Shown: positions 16,323 to 24,228 of the stretch, piece by piece
Position numbering within the stretch: the first letter of the stretch is position 1
How the letters are laid out: each line of letters begins with the position of its first letter
Assembly (NCBI RefSeq): GCF_900105805.1
Contig: NZ_LT629788.1
Location: 1,922,001-1,986,000, forward strand
From: Pseudomonas moraviensis
GTDB lineage: Bacteria > Pseudomonadota > Gammaproteobacteria > Pseudomonadales > Pseudomonadaceae
Direction of reading: 5' to 3'
Length of the DNA stretch: 64,000 nucleotides
Made by a program: the position numbers and the translations under genes
Notes under the pieces: model-generated
Database searches by the model: none
Told to the model about the DNA's origin: nothing
The model's input: the letters and a program-made list of their open reading frames with translations, nothing else

Positions 16323-17303
16323 TCAAGGCTGGAACCATTCGTGGCGTTCGTTGAAGGTTTGCTGGATGAGGTCGGTGAGGACTTTGGTTTCGGGCACGTT
16401 GTGCGAGTCGGCGTTGACCGCAAGCCATGCGTGGAGCTGCATGGTCTCGGCGAATAATCCGGGCAGTGCGGTAAGGCCCCGGTCAAAGCGGCTCATATAT
16501 GCCGGAAGCAAACCGATGCAGGCGCTGCAGCGGATCATCTCCAGCATCAACTCATAGGACTGCATCTGCACGACTCCGGCCAATCTCTGCTCCACCAGCT
16601 CATTCCATGGTCTGAAACTCTCCACCTGTCGATCATGCTGCCATTGCACCAGCATGAAATCCGCCAGATCTTCCGGCGTTTCCGGGCGCGCCGTCACCCG
16701 TGAATAGCGCTTGGCAATGTGCGGCAGATACTCGATCCGCGCCAGGTGTTGCGGCTCGCTGGTGGTGAACGTCGGGCCGGGAGTTGGGCTTTCACCGGGC
16801 GCGAGCCAGAGGACTATGTCGGCGCTGACGGCACGTAACGCCAGCTCACTGTCGAGGGCGATGATTTCCAGGCGCAGGCTGGCGTTGCGCCGCAGCAGTG
16901 CGATGAGGTCGCGGCCGAGGATGTCGTGGAGGATGGATTCGGCGATGGCGAGGCGGATCAGCGGTTGCTCGATGACCGGAAGTTTGCGTTCGTGGGCCAG
17001 GGTGATGAGTCGGGCCTGCAGTTGCTGGCCTTCGCGGGTGAGGCTGAGGTTGCTGCCCTGAAAACTGAACAGGCTGTGTTGCAGTTGCTGTTCGAGTTGC
17101 GCGAGTTGTTTGCGCAGCAGGGTCGAGCGCACGTTGAGGCTGCGCGCGGCCTGCATGAAGCAGCCGCAGCGGGCGCTGACCAGGAAGTATCGGGCGACTT
17201 CGCTGTCGATGGTGGCGGCCTGGGCGAGCCAGGATTCGGGTCTGGATTGAGGCGAGTGGTAATCAGCGGCGCCCGGGCGTCCTGCGGGTTCGGTGAATGA
17301 CAT
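16323..17303 (-). CDS. LysR-type transcriptional regulator
   Basis: In this 326-residue protein a winged helix-turn-helix lies near residues 35-95 (SARCGCFMQAARSLNVRSTL, then LAQLEQQLQHSLF and LTREGQQL). A LysR substrate-binding fold follows (LRLEIIALDSELALRAVSADIVLWL, later CSACIGLLPAYMSRF). The N-terminal ~30 residues before the HTH are longer than usual. A GGGAG ribosome site supports the start at 17303. It sits on the same strand as the nine-gene envelope operon but is separated from it by a REP pair, so it may be transcribed on its own. Target genes and ligand are unknown. Confidence 0.85.
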   Translation of the reverse strand: MSFTEPAGRPGAADYHSPQSRPESWLAQAATIDSEVARYFLVSARCGCFMQAARSLNVRSTLLRKQLAQLEQQLQHSLFSFQGSNLSLTREGQQLQARLITLAHERKLPVIEQPLIRLAIAESILHDILGRDLIALLRRNASLRLEIIALDSELALRAVSADIVLWLAPGESPTPGPTFTTSEPQHLARIEYLPHIAKRYSRVTARPETPEDLADFMLVQWQHDRQVESFRPWNELVEQRLAGVVQMQSYELMLEMIRCSACIGLLPAYMSRFDRGLTALPGLFAETMQLHAWLAVNADSHNVPETKVLTDLIQQTFNERHEWFQP

Positions 17304-17351
17304 TGATGACTCCCTGTCGATCTAATGTGGTTGTCGTTTCGCAATTCCTTT

Positions 17352-17439
17352 GTAGGAGTGAGCCTGCTCGCGATAGCGGTGTGTCAGCCGACATTTCTTA
17401 ACCTGACATACCGCTATCGCGAGCAGGCTCACTCCTACA
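17352..17439. repeat. REP-like inverted pair
   Basis: The arm GTAGGAGTGAGCCTGCTCGC and its inverted copy flank about 46 bases. It sits just after the last gene of the envelope operon (PpiC) and probably marks the operon end. Confidence 0.85.
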
Positions 17440-17444
17440 GGGGG

Positions 17445-18392
17445 CTAGCGGTGGTCCTCGAGGATTTTGTTGAGTTCAGCGCCGTCGATGCTCAGGGTGG
17501 CGGTGTTTAGCATGCCGTCCAGGTAGGCCTGGGCGATCTGTTCCTGGCGTTGCGCACGCAGGGCCTGGGTCAGTTGATCGCGCAGTTCATCGAGGGTGGC
17601 GGTGCGGGCCGGTTGTTGCTCGGTGAGTTTGATCACGTGGAATCCGGCCGTGCTCTGCACGGGATCGGACACCGCGCCAACCTTGAGCCGCGCCACGGCG
17701 CCACGCACCTCAGGCACCAGTTGCTGCAGCGGTTGCAGCCCGGTATCACCGCCCCGCTCGGCCGTGACGCGATCCTGCGAATACTGCGTAGCCAGCGTGG
17801 CAAAATCCCCCGGAGCGGCCTGAGCTTTCTTGCTCAACTCGGCGGCTTGTTTGCGCACCGTTTCCACACTCGTCGTATCGCCGACACCCAGGAAAATCTG
17901 ACTGACCCGATACAGCGCCGGCGTCTGCCAATTGGCCTTGCCGGCGTCGTACGCCTGCTGCAACTCAGCCGCACTTGGGTACTCCGCCGGCACCTGGCTC
18001 ACCGAGCGCAAATAATCACGAAACACGATCTGCTCCGTCGCCGCCCGGGTCTGCCGCGCTACGTCGGGACGCTGTGCCCAACCCTGCGCATCGGCCTGCT
18101 CCAGCACGGCTTTCTCCGCCAGTCGCGAACGGATCCAGCGCTCCAGTGCCTCACGGTTGCCGCGCAGTTGTTCACGGGTTTGCGCCGGGACAGTCTCGAG
18201 CAGCGCCTGCAATTCCTCTGGCGAAACCTGTTGATTGCCCAATCGCGCCACGGCTGGCCCGGCTGCAACCGTCATTACCGGCGACGGCTGCTGAGCGGCA
18301 ACCGGATCACTCCCCGGTCGCAGCACTAGCGCCACGGCCACCACCAACAACGCCACCGCACCGGCGCCGATCACCACGGCTGGCTTTTTCAC
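17445..18392 (-). CDS. PpiC-type peptidyl-prolyl isomerase, membrane-anchored
   Basis: This 315-residue protein starts at GTG 18392 (VKKPAVVIGAG), overlapping the YbjN stop by four bases. One hydrophobic segment (residues ~5-24) anchors or exports it. A SurA/PpiD-like helical region follows, with a parvulin domain near 160-260. Typical parvulin features are GDFATLATQYSQD, RGGDTGL and VGAVSDPVQSTAGFHVIKL. It is probably a periplasmic foldase. As the final gene of the TpsB/TonB/porin operon it may help fold the operon's porin, the Omp85-like barrel or an unseen secreted substrate. Confidence 0.85.
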   Translation of the reverse strand: MKKPAVVIGAGAVALLVVAVALVLRPGSDPVAAQQPSPVMTVAAGPAVARLGNQQVSPEELQALLETVPAQTREQLRGNREALERWIRSRLAEKAVLEQADAQGWAQRPDVARQTRAATEQIVFRDYLRSVSQVPAEYPSAAELQQAYDAGKANWQTPALYRVSQIFLGVGDTTSVETVRKQAAELSKKAQAAPGDFATLATQYSQDRVTAERGGDTGLQPLQQLVPEVRGAVARLKVGAVSDPVQSTAGFHVIKLTEQQPARTATLDELRDQLTQALRAQRQEQIAQAYLDGMLNTATLSIDGAELNKILEDHR

Positions 18393-18859
18393 AGCGCGAC
18401 TTCCTCTGCTTCGTCGACGGCGGATTTGGCGGTTTGCGCACCCGCGCTCTGGCTGAAATCGCGCAGGTAAACGATGAACTCCTGCAACAGGCGATCCCAC
18501 AATTCCAGGTTGCCACGCAGGTGCTCATTGCTCACGCCAGCGGCCACCACCACGTCCATTTCCATGACCAGAAATTCGCCCTGCAACGACAACCGCGCAA
18601 ACCGCCGCGTCGCGTTCCACTGCTCCGCGACGCCCTGGGGCAAATCACCCTGCACGCGCAGGGCGCAGCTGAAGGTGAAATCGACAAAGCTGCCCTGCTC
18701 CAGCGCCGGATTGCCAAAACGCACGGCGTAGCCGATGCCCTGGCTGGCGCTGAGCAACTGGACGATGCCGTTCTGTTCGCTCGGGTTGACGCGATAACCA
18801 GCGGCTTGCAATACCTCGGTCAGCGATTGCGGGGAAACGTGGGTGATCAATTGAGTCAT
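18389..18859 (-). CDS. YbjN-domain protein
   Basis: The 156-residue protein has no signal peptide. Its sequence has the pattern of the YbjN/T3SS-chaperone-like fold: LTEVLQAAGYRV, FVDFTFSCAL and LQGEFLVMEMDVVVAAGVS, followed by a final helical segment. YbjN proteins are small, probably cytoplasmic, chaperone-like or regulatory proteins. It lies 30 bases after the coiled-coil gene and overlaps the PpiC gene, so it is translationally coupled within the envelope operon. The role is inferred only from fold resemblance and context. Confidence 0.75.
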   Translation of the reverse strand: MTQLITHVSPQSLTEVLQAAGYRVNPSEQNGIVQLLSASQGIGYAVRFGNPALEQGSFVDFTFSCALRVQGDLPQGVAEQWNATRRFARLSLQGEFLVMEMDVVVAAGVSNEHLRGNLELWDRLLQEFIVYLRDFSQSAGAQTAKSAVDEAEEVAL

Positions 18860-18889
18860 GGCTTTTTCCTTGCTCGTGAGTCTTATAAA

Positions 18890-19519
18890 TCAGTGCGCGA
18901 TCGCGGCTTGCGGCGCGTCGAATTGGGTTTTGTAGAGCTCGTCGCCAAAGCCCTGGGCCAGTTCATCGAACTTGACCCGGGCACTGCCGGCGAAGGGCTG
19001 GCGGATCTTCATCACTTCGGCGACGTCGATGTTTTCGTAGGCCGTCAGGATCTGTTTGGCGACGCCGTACATTTGCTGATTCTTGACTGAACATTGCTGC
19101 ACTTGTGTGTCACGTTCCGCCAGTTGCGCTTGCAGCTTCGCCCGTTCGGCTTCTTTGCCGCGGGCAAGAACCAGCAAATCGTCATAGGCCTTCTTGAACT
19201 TACCGGTCTGCTCAGCGCTGGCCGCCACTTGCGCCTGGGCCTGGCTGTGCAGGCTTTGTTGCTGCCCGGCCAATTGCTCGGCGAGGCCTTTGGCTTTAGC
19301 CAGTTCGGCAGTCAATTGCTTGATCTGCGCCTGAGCAGCCTTGGCTTCATTCTGCGCCGCCAGTTGCGCGGCGCTGGCCTGGGCCTGCTGACTCTGCAGC
19401 GCCTGCAATTGCTGGGTGGTGCTGCGCAATTGCGTGCGCAAGCGTTCCTCCATGCCTTCGGCGCTCGCCCCGCTGGCAATCAATAAACCCAGGCCCAACG
19501 CCAGAAAACGCGTGTTCAT
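18890..19519 (-). CDS. periplasmic coiled-coil protein
   Basis: The 209-residue product carries a signal peptide (LALGLGLLIASGASA). A long Ala/Gln/Lys/Leu-rich coiled coil covers residues ~25-140 (TTQQLQALQSQQAQASAAQL and similar). A conserved-looking tail follows (NQQMYGVAKQILTAYENID and FDELAQGFGDELYKTQF). It resembles periplasmic spacer proteins associated with TonB/ExbB systems, but I do not recognise a named family. It lies 17 bases after the porin gene in the same operon. It may span or brace the periplasm between the ExbB/ExbD/TonB complex and the porin. Confidence 0.75.
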   Translation of the reverse strand: MNTRFLALGLGLLIASGASAEGMEERLRTQLRSTTQQLQALQSQQAQASAAQLAAQNEAKAAQAQIKQLTAELAKAKGLAEQLAGQQQSLHSQAQAQVAASAEQTGKFKKAYDDLLVLARGKEAERAKLQAQLAERDTQVQQCSVKNQQMYGVAKQILTAYENIDVAEVMKIRQPFAGSARVKFDELAQGFGDELYKTQFDAPQAAIAH

Positions 19520-19536
19520 AAAGCTCTCCCGGCGCC

Positions 19537-21234
19537 CTAGAAGCGCGTGTTGATCTCAAGCTGCAAGACGTCGATGTCGAACGGCGCGCCGTACACCGCT
19601 TCGGTGCTCATCCAGCGGCCCGTTGCGGAAACGTTCTTCGCCAGGCCGTAGTTGCCGCCCATGAAATAGCCCTTGGCGTTGGTTCCGCCGAGGTGGAACG
19701 ACGAGTCGTTGAAGCCATCGGGCAAAGCGTCAGGCTGGATGTACTTGTAGCCGGCGAACAGGTTCCAGTCGCCCTTGCGCTTGAGGTCCAGCGCGTTGCC
19801 GAGGGTGAACTGCACCATCCATGCGTTGGCGCCGCTTTCGATCTCGCCGTTGCTGTCGAGGTTGTTGACGATCTGCCCGGCCGAACGCTTGCGCATGTCG
19901 CCTTCGTCGTAGCTGAGGTTGTGGATGTAGTTGCCCTGGCTGCGCAGTTTGAAGTCCTGCGGCAGGTCGGCGTCCCACACGACGTTGAGATCGAGCAGGT
20001 TGAACTCGGACGCAAGCCCGACAAATTGCGGCTGCGGCGTGGCGCTCGGGTTGAGCGGGTTTGGCGTGATGTCACGCAGCAGGAACACGCTGTTGCCCTT
20101 CTGCATGAACGCTGCGCGAGTGCCGTCGCTGTCGCAGCCCGGCGCGCCGGCCCACGGTTCGCAAGGGCTGGAGCGCTGACCCTGAATGTCGTCGAAACGG
20201 TAGTAGGCCAGCGCACCCTTCAGGCGGTTGTTGCTGTTGATCGCCCACTTCGCCCCGAGTTGCGCGCCGTACAGCCACTTGTTGTCGCTCTCTTCCTTGT
20301 CGAAACCGTTGCTGCTGGAAGTGTCGTTGGTGTAATCCACCGGGAACGCGCCGACGGTGCCGAACACGCCCCAATCGCGGTTGAGCTTGTGGTCGAAAAT
20401 CGCCGCCACACCGTCGAAATTCAGGTCGTTGGAATAGAGCATGTCGGTGGACATGAACGGGTTGGCGAAGCGCCCGCCGGTCAGGGTCAGTTCGTCCATT
20501 GGCTTCCAGCTCAGGTAGCCCTGATCGAGCCAGATGTCTTTTTTGGCGAAGCCGCCGCCGAGGTTCTGCGTAGTCGAAACCGGGTTGTTGTCCGAACCGG
20601 TGCCGATGCGAATGCCGGCGGTCCATTCCTCCGAGATCACCGCTTTCATGCCCAGCCGTGCGCGCAGGCGAAAGAGGTTTTCGCGGTCCTCGCGGGTGTT
20701 GAGCAACGGCGGCAGGCTGGTGCTGCTGTTGGGGTTCACGTCGTACGGGCCGTTGTTGTTGAGCTTGGCGAAGTCGACGATTTCGTTGCTGTTGTTGCCC
20801 GAGTAGTAACGCGATTCGTCACGCAGACGAATGTCGCCATCGAAACTGATGCGCGAGGCCCAGTCCGGGAAGGTATTCGGCGCTGCCCAGTTTTCCTGTT
20901 TGGCGGTGGCCATGACCTCGGCTTTGACCTGATCGCGGATCTGGTCGCGCACCGCTGCCGGCACGTATTGCACGCGCACATCCCCCGGCGCGGCGACCGG
21001 CCCGGCCGCTACCGCAGTTGAAGCCGCCGCTTGTTTGGCCTGCGCGGCTTCGTTCTGCGCCTGGGCGATCAGCGCGTCGGCCTTGTCCTGTTTCAGAATG
21101 CCCTGCTCGACCAGCAAGCGGATCAGATTGATCGTGGCGTTCTCCGAAGGCGCGGGCGCTGCCACGGCCTGACCGACCAGGGTCGCAATGACCATGCCGA
21201 CCGCCAGGGACAATCGATTCACGTTGGAAATCAT
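19537..21234 (-). CDS. putative outer-membrane porin with N-terminal coiled coil
   Basis: This 565-residue protein starts at ATG 21234, with AGGAG nine bases upstream; an upstream in-frame start at 21354 lacks support. A signal peptide ends AVAA. Residues ~30-75 form a short helical region (LLVEQGILKQDKADALIAQA) like the periplasmic trimerisation segments of phosphate- and sugar-selective porins. The rest is a beta barrel with strands such as FPDWASRISFDGDIRLRDES and ends LQLEINTRF. It fits the family usually called 'putative porin'. Position between TonB and a coiled-coil gene suggests it is the outer-membrane conduit of this system. Confidence 0.85.
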   Translation of the reverse strand: MISNVNRLSLAVGMVIATLVGQAVAAPAPSENATINLIRLLVEQGILKQDKADALIAQAQNEAAQAKQAAASTAVAAGPVAAPGDVRVQYVPAAVRDQIRDQVKAEVMATAKQENWAAPNTFPDWASRISFDGDIRLRDESRYYSGNNSNEIVDFAKLNNNGPYDVNPNSSTSLPPLLNTREDRENLFRLRARLGMKAVISEEWTAGIRIGTGSDNNPVSTTQNLGGGFAKKDIWLDQGYLSWKPMDELTLTGGRFANPFMSTDMLYSNDLNFDGVAAIFDHKLNRDWGVFGTVGAFPVDYTNDTSSSNGFDKEESDNKWLYGAQLGAKWAINSNNRLKGALAYYRFDDIQGQRSSPCEPWAGAPGCDSDGTRAAFMQKGNSVFLLRDITPNPLNPSATPQPQFVGLASEFNLLDLNVVWDADLPQDFKLRSQGNYIHNLSYDEGDMRKRSAGQIVNNLDSNGEIESGANAWMVQFTLGNALDLKRKGDWNLFAGYKYIQPDALPDGFNDSSFHLGGTNAKGYFMGGNYGLAKNVSATGRWMSTEAVYGAPFDIDVLQLEINTRF

Positions 21235-21271
21235 CTGCACACAACTCCTTTTGCCGAAGCTTGAAAATGGG

Positions 21272-21976
21272 TTAGCCCGGACGCCGCCCTTGCAGGGACA
21301 GGCGCACAGGTAAAGTGATGGAGGCCGGAGGCCGTTCGCTGAGCGCCGGCGCACCGCGTAAAGCGGCCAGCACCTGGGTATCGATTTGCGGGTTGCCGCT
21401 GGACTTGATCAGCTCGACACGGGTGATCTCGCCGACGCTGCTCAGCCAGACGTCGGCCTGCAGCGAGAACGCGAGGTTGCGCAGGTCGGGGTTCTCGCGC
21501 AGCAGACGCTGGAAGGTGAACGCCAGAAACTGGCTGTACGTGCCCGTGCCCAGCCGCCCGCCACCCGCGCCGGCCATGCCGCCGCCCTTGCCCGCGCCGA
21601 TGTTGAAAGCATCGCTGCCGGCCTGAGCATCGCCGTCCATCTGCATCGGGTTGGCCAGATCGTCTGCCGGCGATGGCGGCGCCTCTTCTTCAGGCTTGAC
21701 CTCTTCCGGCTCCGGCGTTGGCTCAGGCTCGACGACTTTTTCTTCCACCGGGGTTTCCGGCTCCGGTGGTTTCTCCGGGGGCGGAGGTGGCGGTGGCGGC
21801 AACGGAATGATCGTCGGCACCTTCGGCGCTTCACGGCGCACGCCGGCCATGTCATTGGCCCACTGCCAGAGGAACCACGCGGCGAGCGCGCCGACCAGCA
21901 ATCCGGCGCCCCACTTCACATAGCGCAACGGCGACTTTTTCACGGGCGGCGGCTCGATCGGGAGTTGTGCGGTCAT
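21272..21976 (-). CDS. TonB-like energy transducer
   Basis: The 234-residue protein has one N-terminal membrane segment (residues ~20-40, GAGLLVGALAAWFLWQW). A Pro/Glu-rich periplasmic stretch follows (residues ~55-100, runs of PPPP and EPEPTPEPEE). It ends in a TonB C-terminal domain (GEITRVELIKSSGNPQIDTQ, then VLAALRGAPALSERPP). It lies three bases after exbD. TonB proteins pass the proton-motive force captured by ExbB/ExbD to outer-membrane proteins. No TonB-dependent receptor is present, so its partner here could be the porin or the Omp85-type barrel. Confidence 0.88.
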   Translation of the reverse strand: MTAQLPIEPPPVKKSPLRYVKWGAGLLVGALAAWFLWQWANDMAGVRREAPKVPTIIPLPPPPPPPPEKPPEPETPVEEKVVEPEPTPEPEEVKPEEEAPPSPADDLANPMQMDGDAQAGSDAFNIGAGKGGGMAGAGGGRLGTGTYSQFLAFTFQRLLRENPDLRNLAFSLQADVWLSSVGEITRVELIKSSGNPQIDTQVLAALRGAPALSERPPASITLPVRLSLQGRRPG

Positions 21977-21979
21977 GAC

Positions 21980-22405
21980 TCAGCCCTGACTCGGTTTGCC
22001 GGTGACGAGACCGACCTGGGACAGTTCGAGCCGACGCAGCAGATCGAGCACTTCGATGACTTTCTGGTACTGCACCGTCGCATCGCCGCGCACGATCACC
22101 GGGAAATCCGGGCTTTGCGCCTTCTCGATGCGCAGGCGCTCTTCCAGTTCGGCCAGCGTCACCGGATAGGCATCGAGGAACACCTGGCCGCCGTCGTTGA
22201 CCGAGATCGCCTTGGTCTTGGCCTCCGACAGCGACACCGAAGCGCTGGCCTTGGGCAGGTTGATCTGGATCCCGGAGACCTGCGCGGTGGCGGTGAGGAT
22301 GAACATCACCAGCACCACCATCAGCACGTCGACCAGCGGGGTGATGTTGATGCTGTCCACCGCGGCATCTTCGTCATCGTCATGGGAGGCATTTACGGAC
22401 GCCAT
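21980..22405 (-). CDS. ExbD/TolR-family proton channel subunit
   Basis: The 141-residue protein has the typical layout: a short cytoplasmic N-terminus, one membrane helix with the protonatable Asp (INITPLVDVLMVVLVMFILT), and a periplasmic domain (ITVNDGGQVFLD-like region, SPDFPVIVRGDATVQYQKVI). It is placed between the ExbB fusion and TonB with only 11- and 3-base gaps. Its role is to couple proton flow to TonB movement. Confidence 0.92.
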   Translation of the reverse strand: MASVNASHDDDEDAAVDSINITPLVDVLMVVLVMFILTATAQVSGIQINLPKASASVSLSEAKTKAISVNDGGQVFLDAYPVTLAELEERLRIEKAQSPDFPVIVRGDATVQYQKVIEVLDLLRRLELSQVGLVTGKPSQG

Positions 22406-22416
22406 GGCAGTGCTCC

Positions 22417-24216
22417 TCAGGCCGGTACAGAGTGGTTGGCGTGATGGCCGCGCTGGTGCGACGACTCACTGAACTGGCTCTCGCCGTGCATCTCCGCCAG
22501 ACGGGTAATGAACTCGTCGACGAACACGCGCATGTCGGCGCTGACTTCCTTGTTGCGGGTGATCAGGCGGTTGTAGCCAAACAGCGCCGGAATCGCGACG
22601 AACAGGCCCATGGCGGTCGCGAGCAACGCGGCCGCCATGCCCGGCGCAATGGCATTGATGTTGACGTCGCCGGCCATCGCCGTGCCGAGGAACACCACCA
22701 TGATCCCCAACACCGTGCCGAGCAGGCCGATGTACGGGCCACCGGCGATGGCGTTGGACAGGGTCGAGAGTTTCGAACTCAACTGCTGGTTTTCGCGGGT
22801 GCGCACGCCATCCATCGAGCAGCGAATGGCTTCGATGGTCGCGGCGGAAACCGACGAGGTATCCGCGCCCTGCTCGCGGCGGGTGCGGATCTCTTTGACT
22901 GCTACCAGATACAAGCGCCACAGCGACGAGTGCTGCAGGCGCTGGGCCAGTTGCGCATCGTCGGCGAACATTTCCAGGCGCGTGCCGACCTTGGCGAACT
23001 GCACGCGGAAGTCTTCGTTGGCAGCGGTGACGCGGCTGAGGCTGCGGTTCTTGCGCAGCATGATGATCCACGACTGGAACATCATCAGCACCAGCACGGC
23101 GATGATCACCCAGGCGTCAATTGGCACCGCATTAAGCAGGAAACCAAGGCTGCCGAAGCCAAACCCGGACTGTTCTTCATCGACGCCGTAAGCCACCAGT
23201 TTCGACTCGGCGCCTTGCGAGGTCGCATCGGCCAGCAATAGCGCGGCCGGACGGGCGACTTTCGACAGGCGCAGTTCGTCGATAGCGCCAGCGAATGGCT
23301 GGAACGCACCTTCGTGCAGATCGGCGCCGATGGCCATGACCGAGTTGAACGCCGGCATCGCTTGAGCCAGCACCGCGCTCTCGCGACCGTTGATGTACAG
23401 GGTGACTTTCGAACCTTCGGCGGTGAGCGCAACGTGTTGCCATTGCGCCGGTGTCAGCGCCTGGGTGGCCGCGGCGCGCTGGCCGTCGATCTCCACGAAC
23501 GGCAGGCCCTGGCTGACGCCGATCAGCAGACTTTGCGTGCCTTCGCGCCGAGCGAGAATCAGTTGCTCGCCACTGGCCTGATCCAGTCGCAGCCAGGCAC
23601 TGAAGGTGAATGCGCTGCCAGGATTATGTTGCAGCGACGGACTGGCCGGCAGCAACAACGGCTGACCGCTGAACTGCAAGGCGCGCCCGACCACGCCATC
23701 AATCGCTGCGCCAGTCGCGCTCTGCGCAGTGTTGCCGTACGCCGTGGTGTCTTTCGCCGGCGTGCCGGTGGCGCCGTCGAAGTGATAGAGCGCGGTGTAA
23801 CTCGGATCGAAGGTCAACTGGCCGTTGCCGGTGGCCGGGGCTTTCTGGTTGCCGTAATACATCCAGATGTCCTGACGCTGACCGCCCTCGACATTCGGCA
23901 CATCGACCCAGATCAGCGCCATGCCCATCAACGCATCGAAGCTTTCGATCTGGTGGTTGAGCACGGTTTTGTCATCGGCAGCGACGAAGCGCAGGTCGGA
24001 GCCGTCCTCTTTGACGCCGTCAAAAGTGAAGTTGCCGGTGTGCAGGCGCACCAGCAGCGCGGTGCGGCCGAGGGCCTGATTGATCGCCGCGCCTTGCGGG
24101 GTCGTGTCGACGGCAATCTGTTTGCGGTAATGCCAGTCGTCCTGCCACCAGGCCTGGGCCGTGGCCGGGAGCACGAAGCCCAGGCAGATCAACAACGAAA
24201 GGAGAAGGCGTTGCAT
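22417..24216 (-). CDS. ExbB/TolQ proton channel fused to periplasmic DUF2341 and LamG domains
   Basis: The protein has 599 residues, far longer than the ~230 of ordinary ExbB. A signal peptide (LLLSLLICLGFVLPATAQA) leads into a DUF2341-type domain (WWQDDWHYRKQIAVDTT, then IWVDVPNV and MYYGNQ). A LamG/concanavalin-like domain covers ~160-335 (FTFSAWLRLDQ, QWQHVALTAEGSKVTLYING). After a membrane segment near 375 comes the MotA/TolQ/ExbB channel (residues ~400-580; GPYIGLLGTVLGIMVVFLG and LLATAMGLFVAIPALFGYN). The periplasmic part could sense or bind a polysaccharide or protein and gate the channel. It is 12 bases after the TpsB gene. Confidence 0.9.
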   Translation of the reverse strand: MQRLLLSLLICLGFVLPATAQAWWQDDWHYRKQIAVDTTPQGAAINQALGRTALLVRLHTGNFTFDGVKEDGSDLRFVAADDKTVLNHQIESFDALMGMALIWVDVPNVEGGQRQDIWMYYGNQKAPATGNGQLTFDPSYTALYHFDGATGTPAKDTTAYGNTAQSATGAAIDGVVGRALQFSGQPLLLPASPSLQHNPGSAFTFSAWLRLDQASGEQLILARREGTQSLLIGVSQGLPFVEIDGQRAAATQALTPAQWQHVALTAEGSKVTLYINGRESAVLAQAMPAFNSVMAIGADLHEGAFQPFAGAIDELRLSKVARPAALLLADATSQGAESKLVAYGVDEEQSGFGFGSLGFLLNAVPIDAWVIIAVLVLMMFQSWIIMLRKNRSLSRVTAANEDFRVQFAKVGTRLEMFADDAQLAQRLQHSSLWRLYLVAVKEIRTRREQGADTSSVSAATIEAIRCSMDGVRTRENQQLSSKLSTLSNAIAGGPYIGLLGTVLGIMVVFLGTAMAGDVNINAIAPGMAAALLATAMGLFVAIPALFGYNRLITRNKEVSADMRVFVDEFITRLAEMHGESQFSESSHQRGHHANHSVPA

Positions 24217-24228
24217 GGACGTGCTCCG

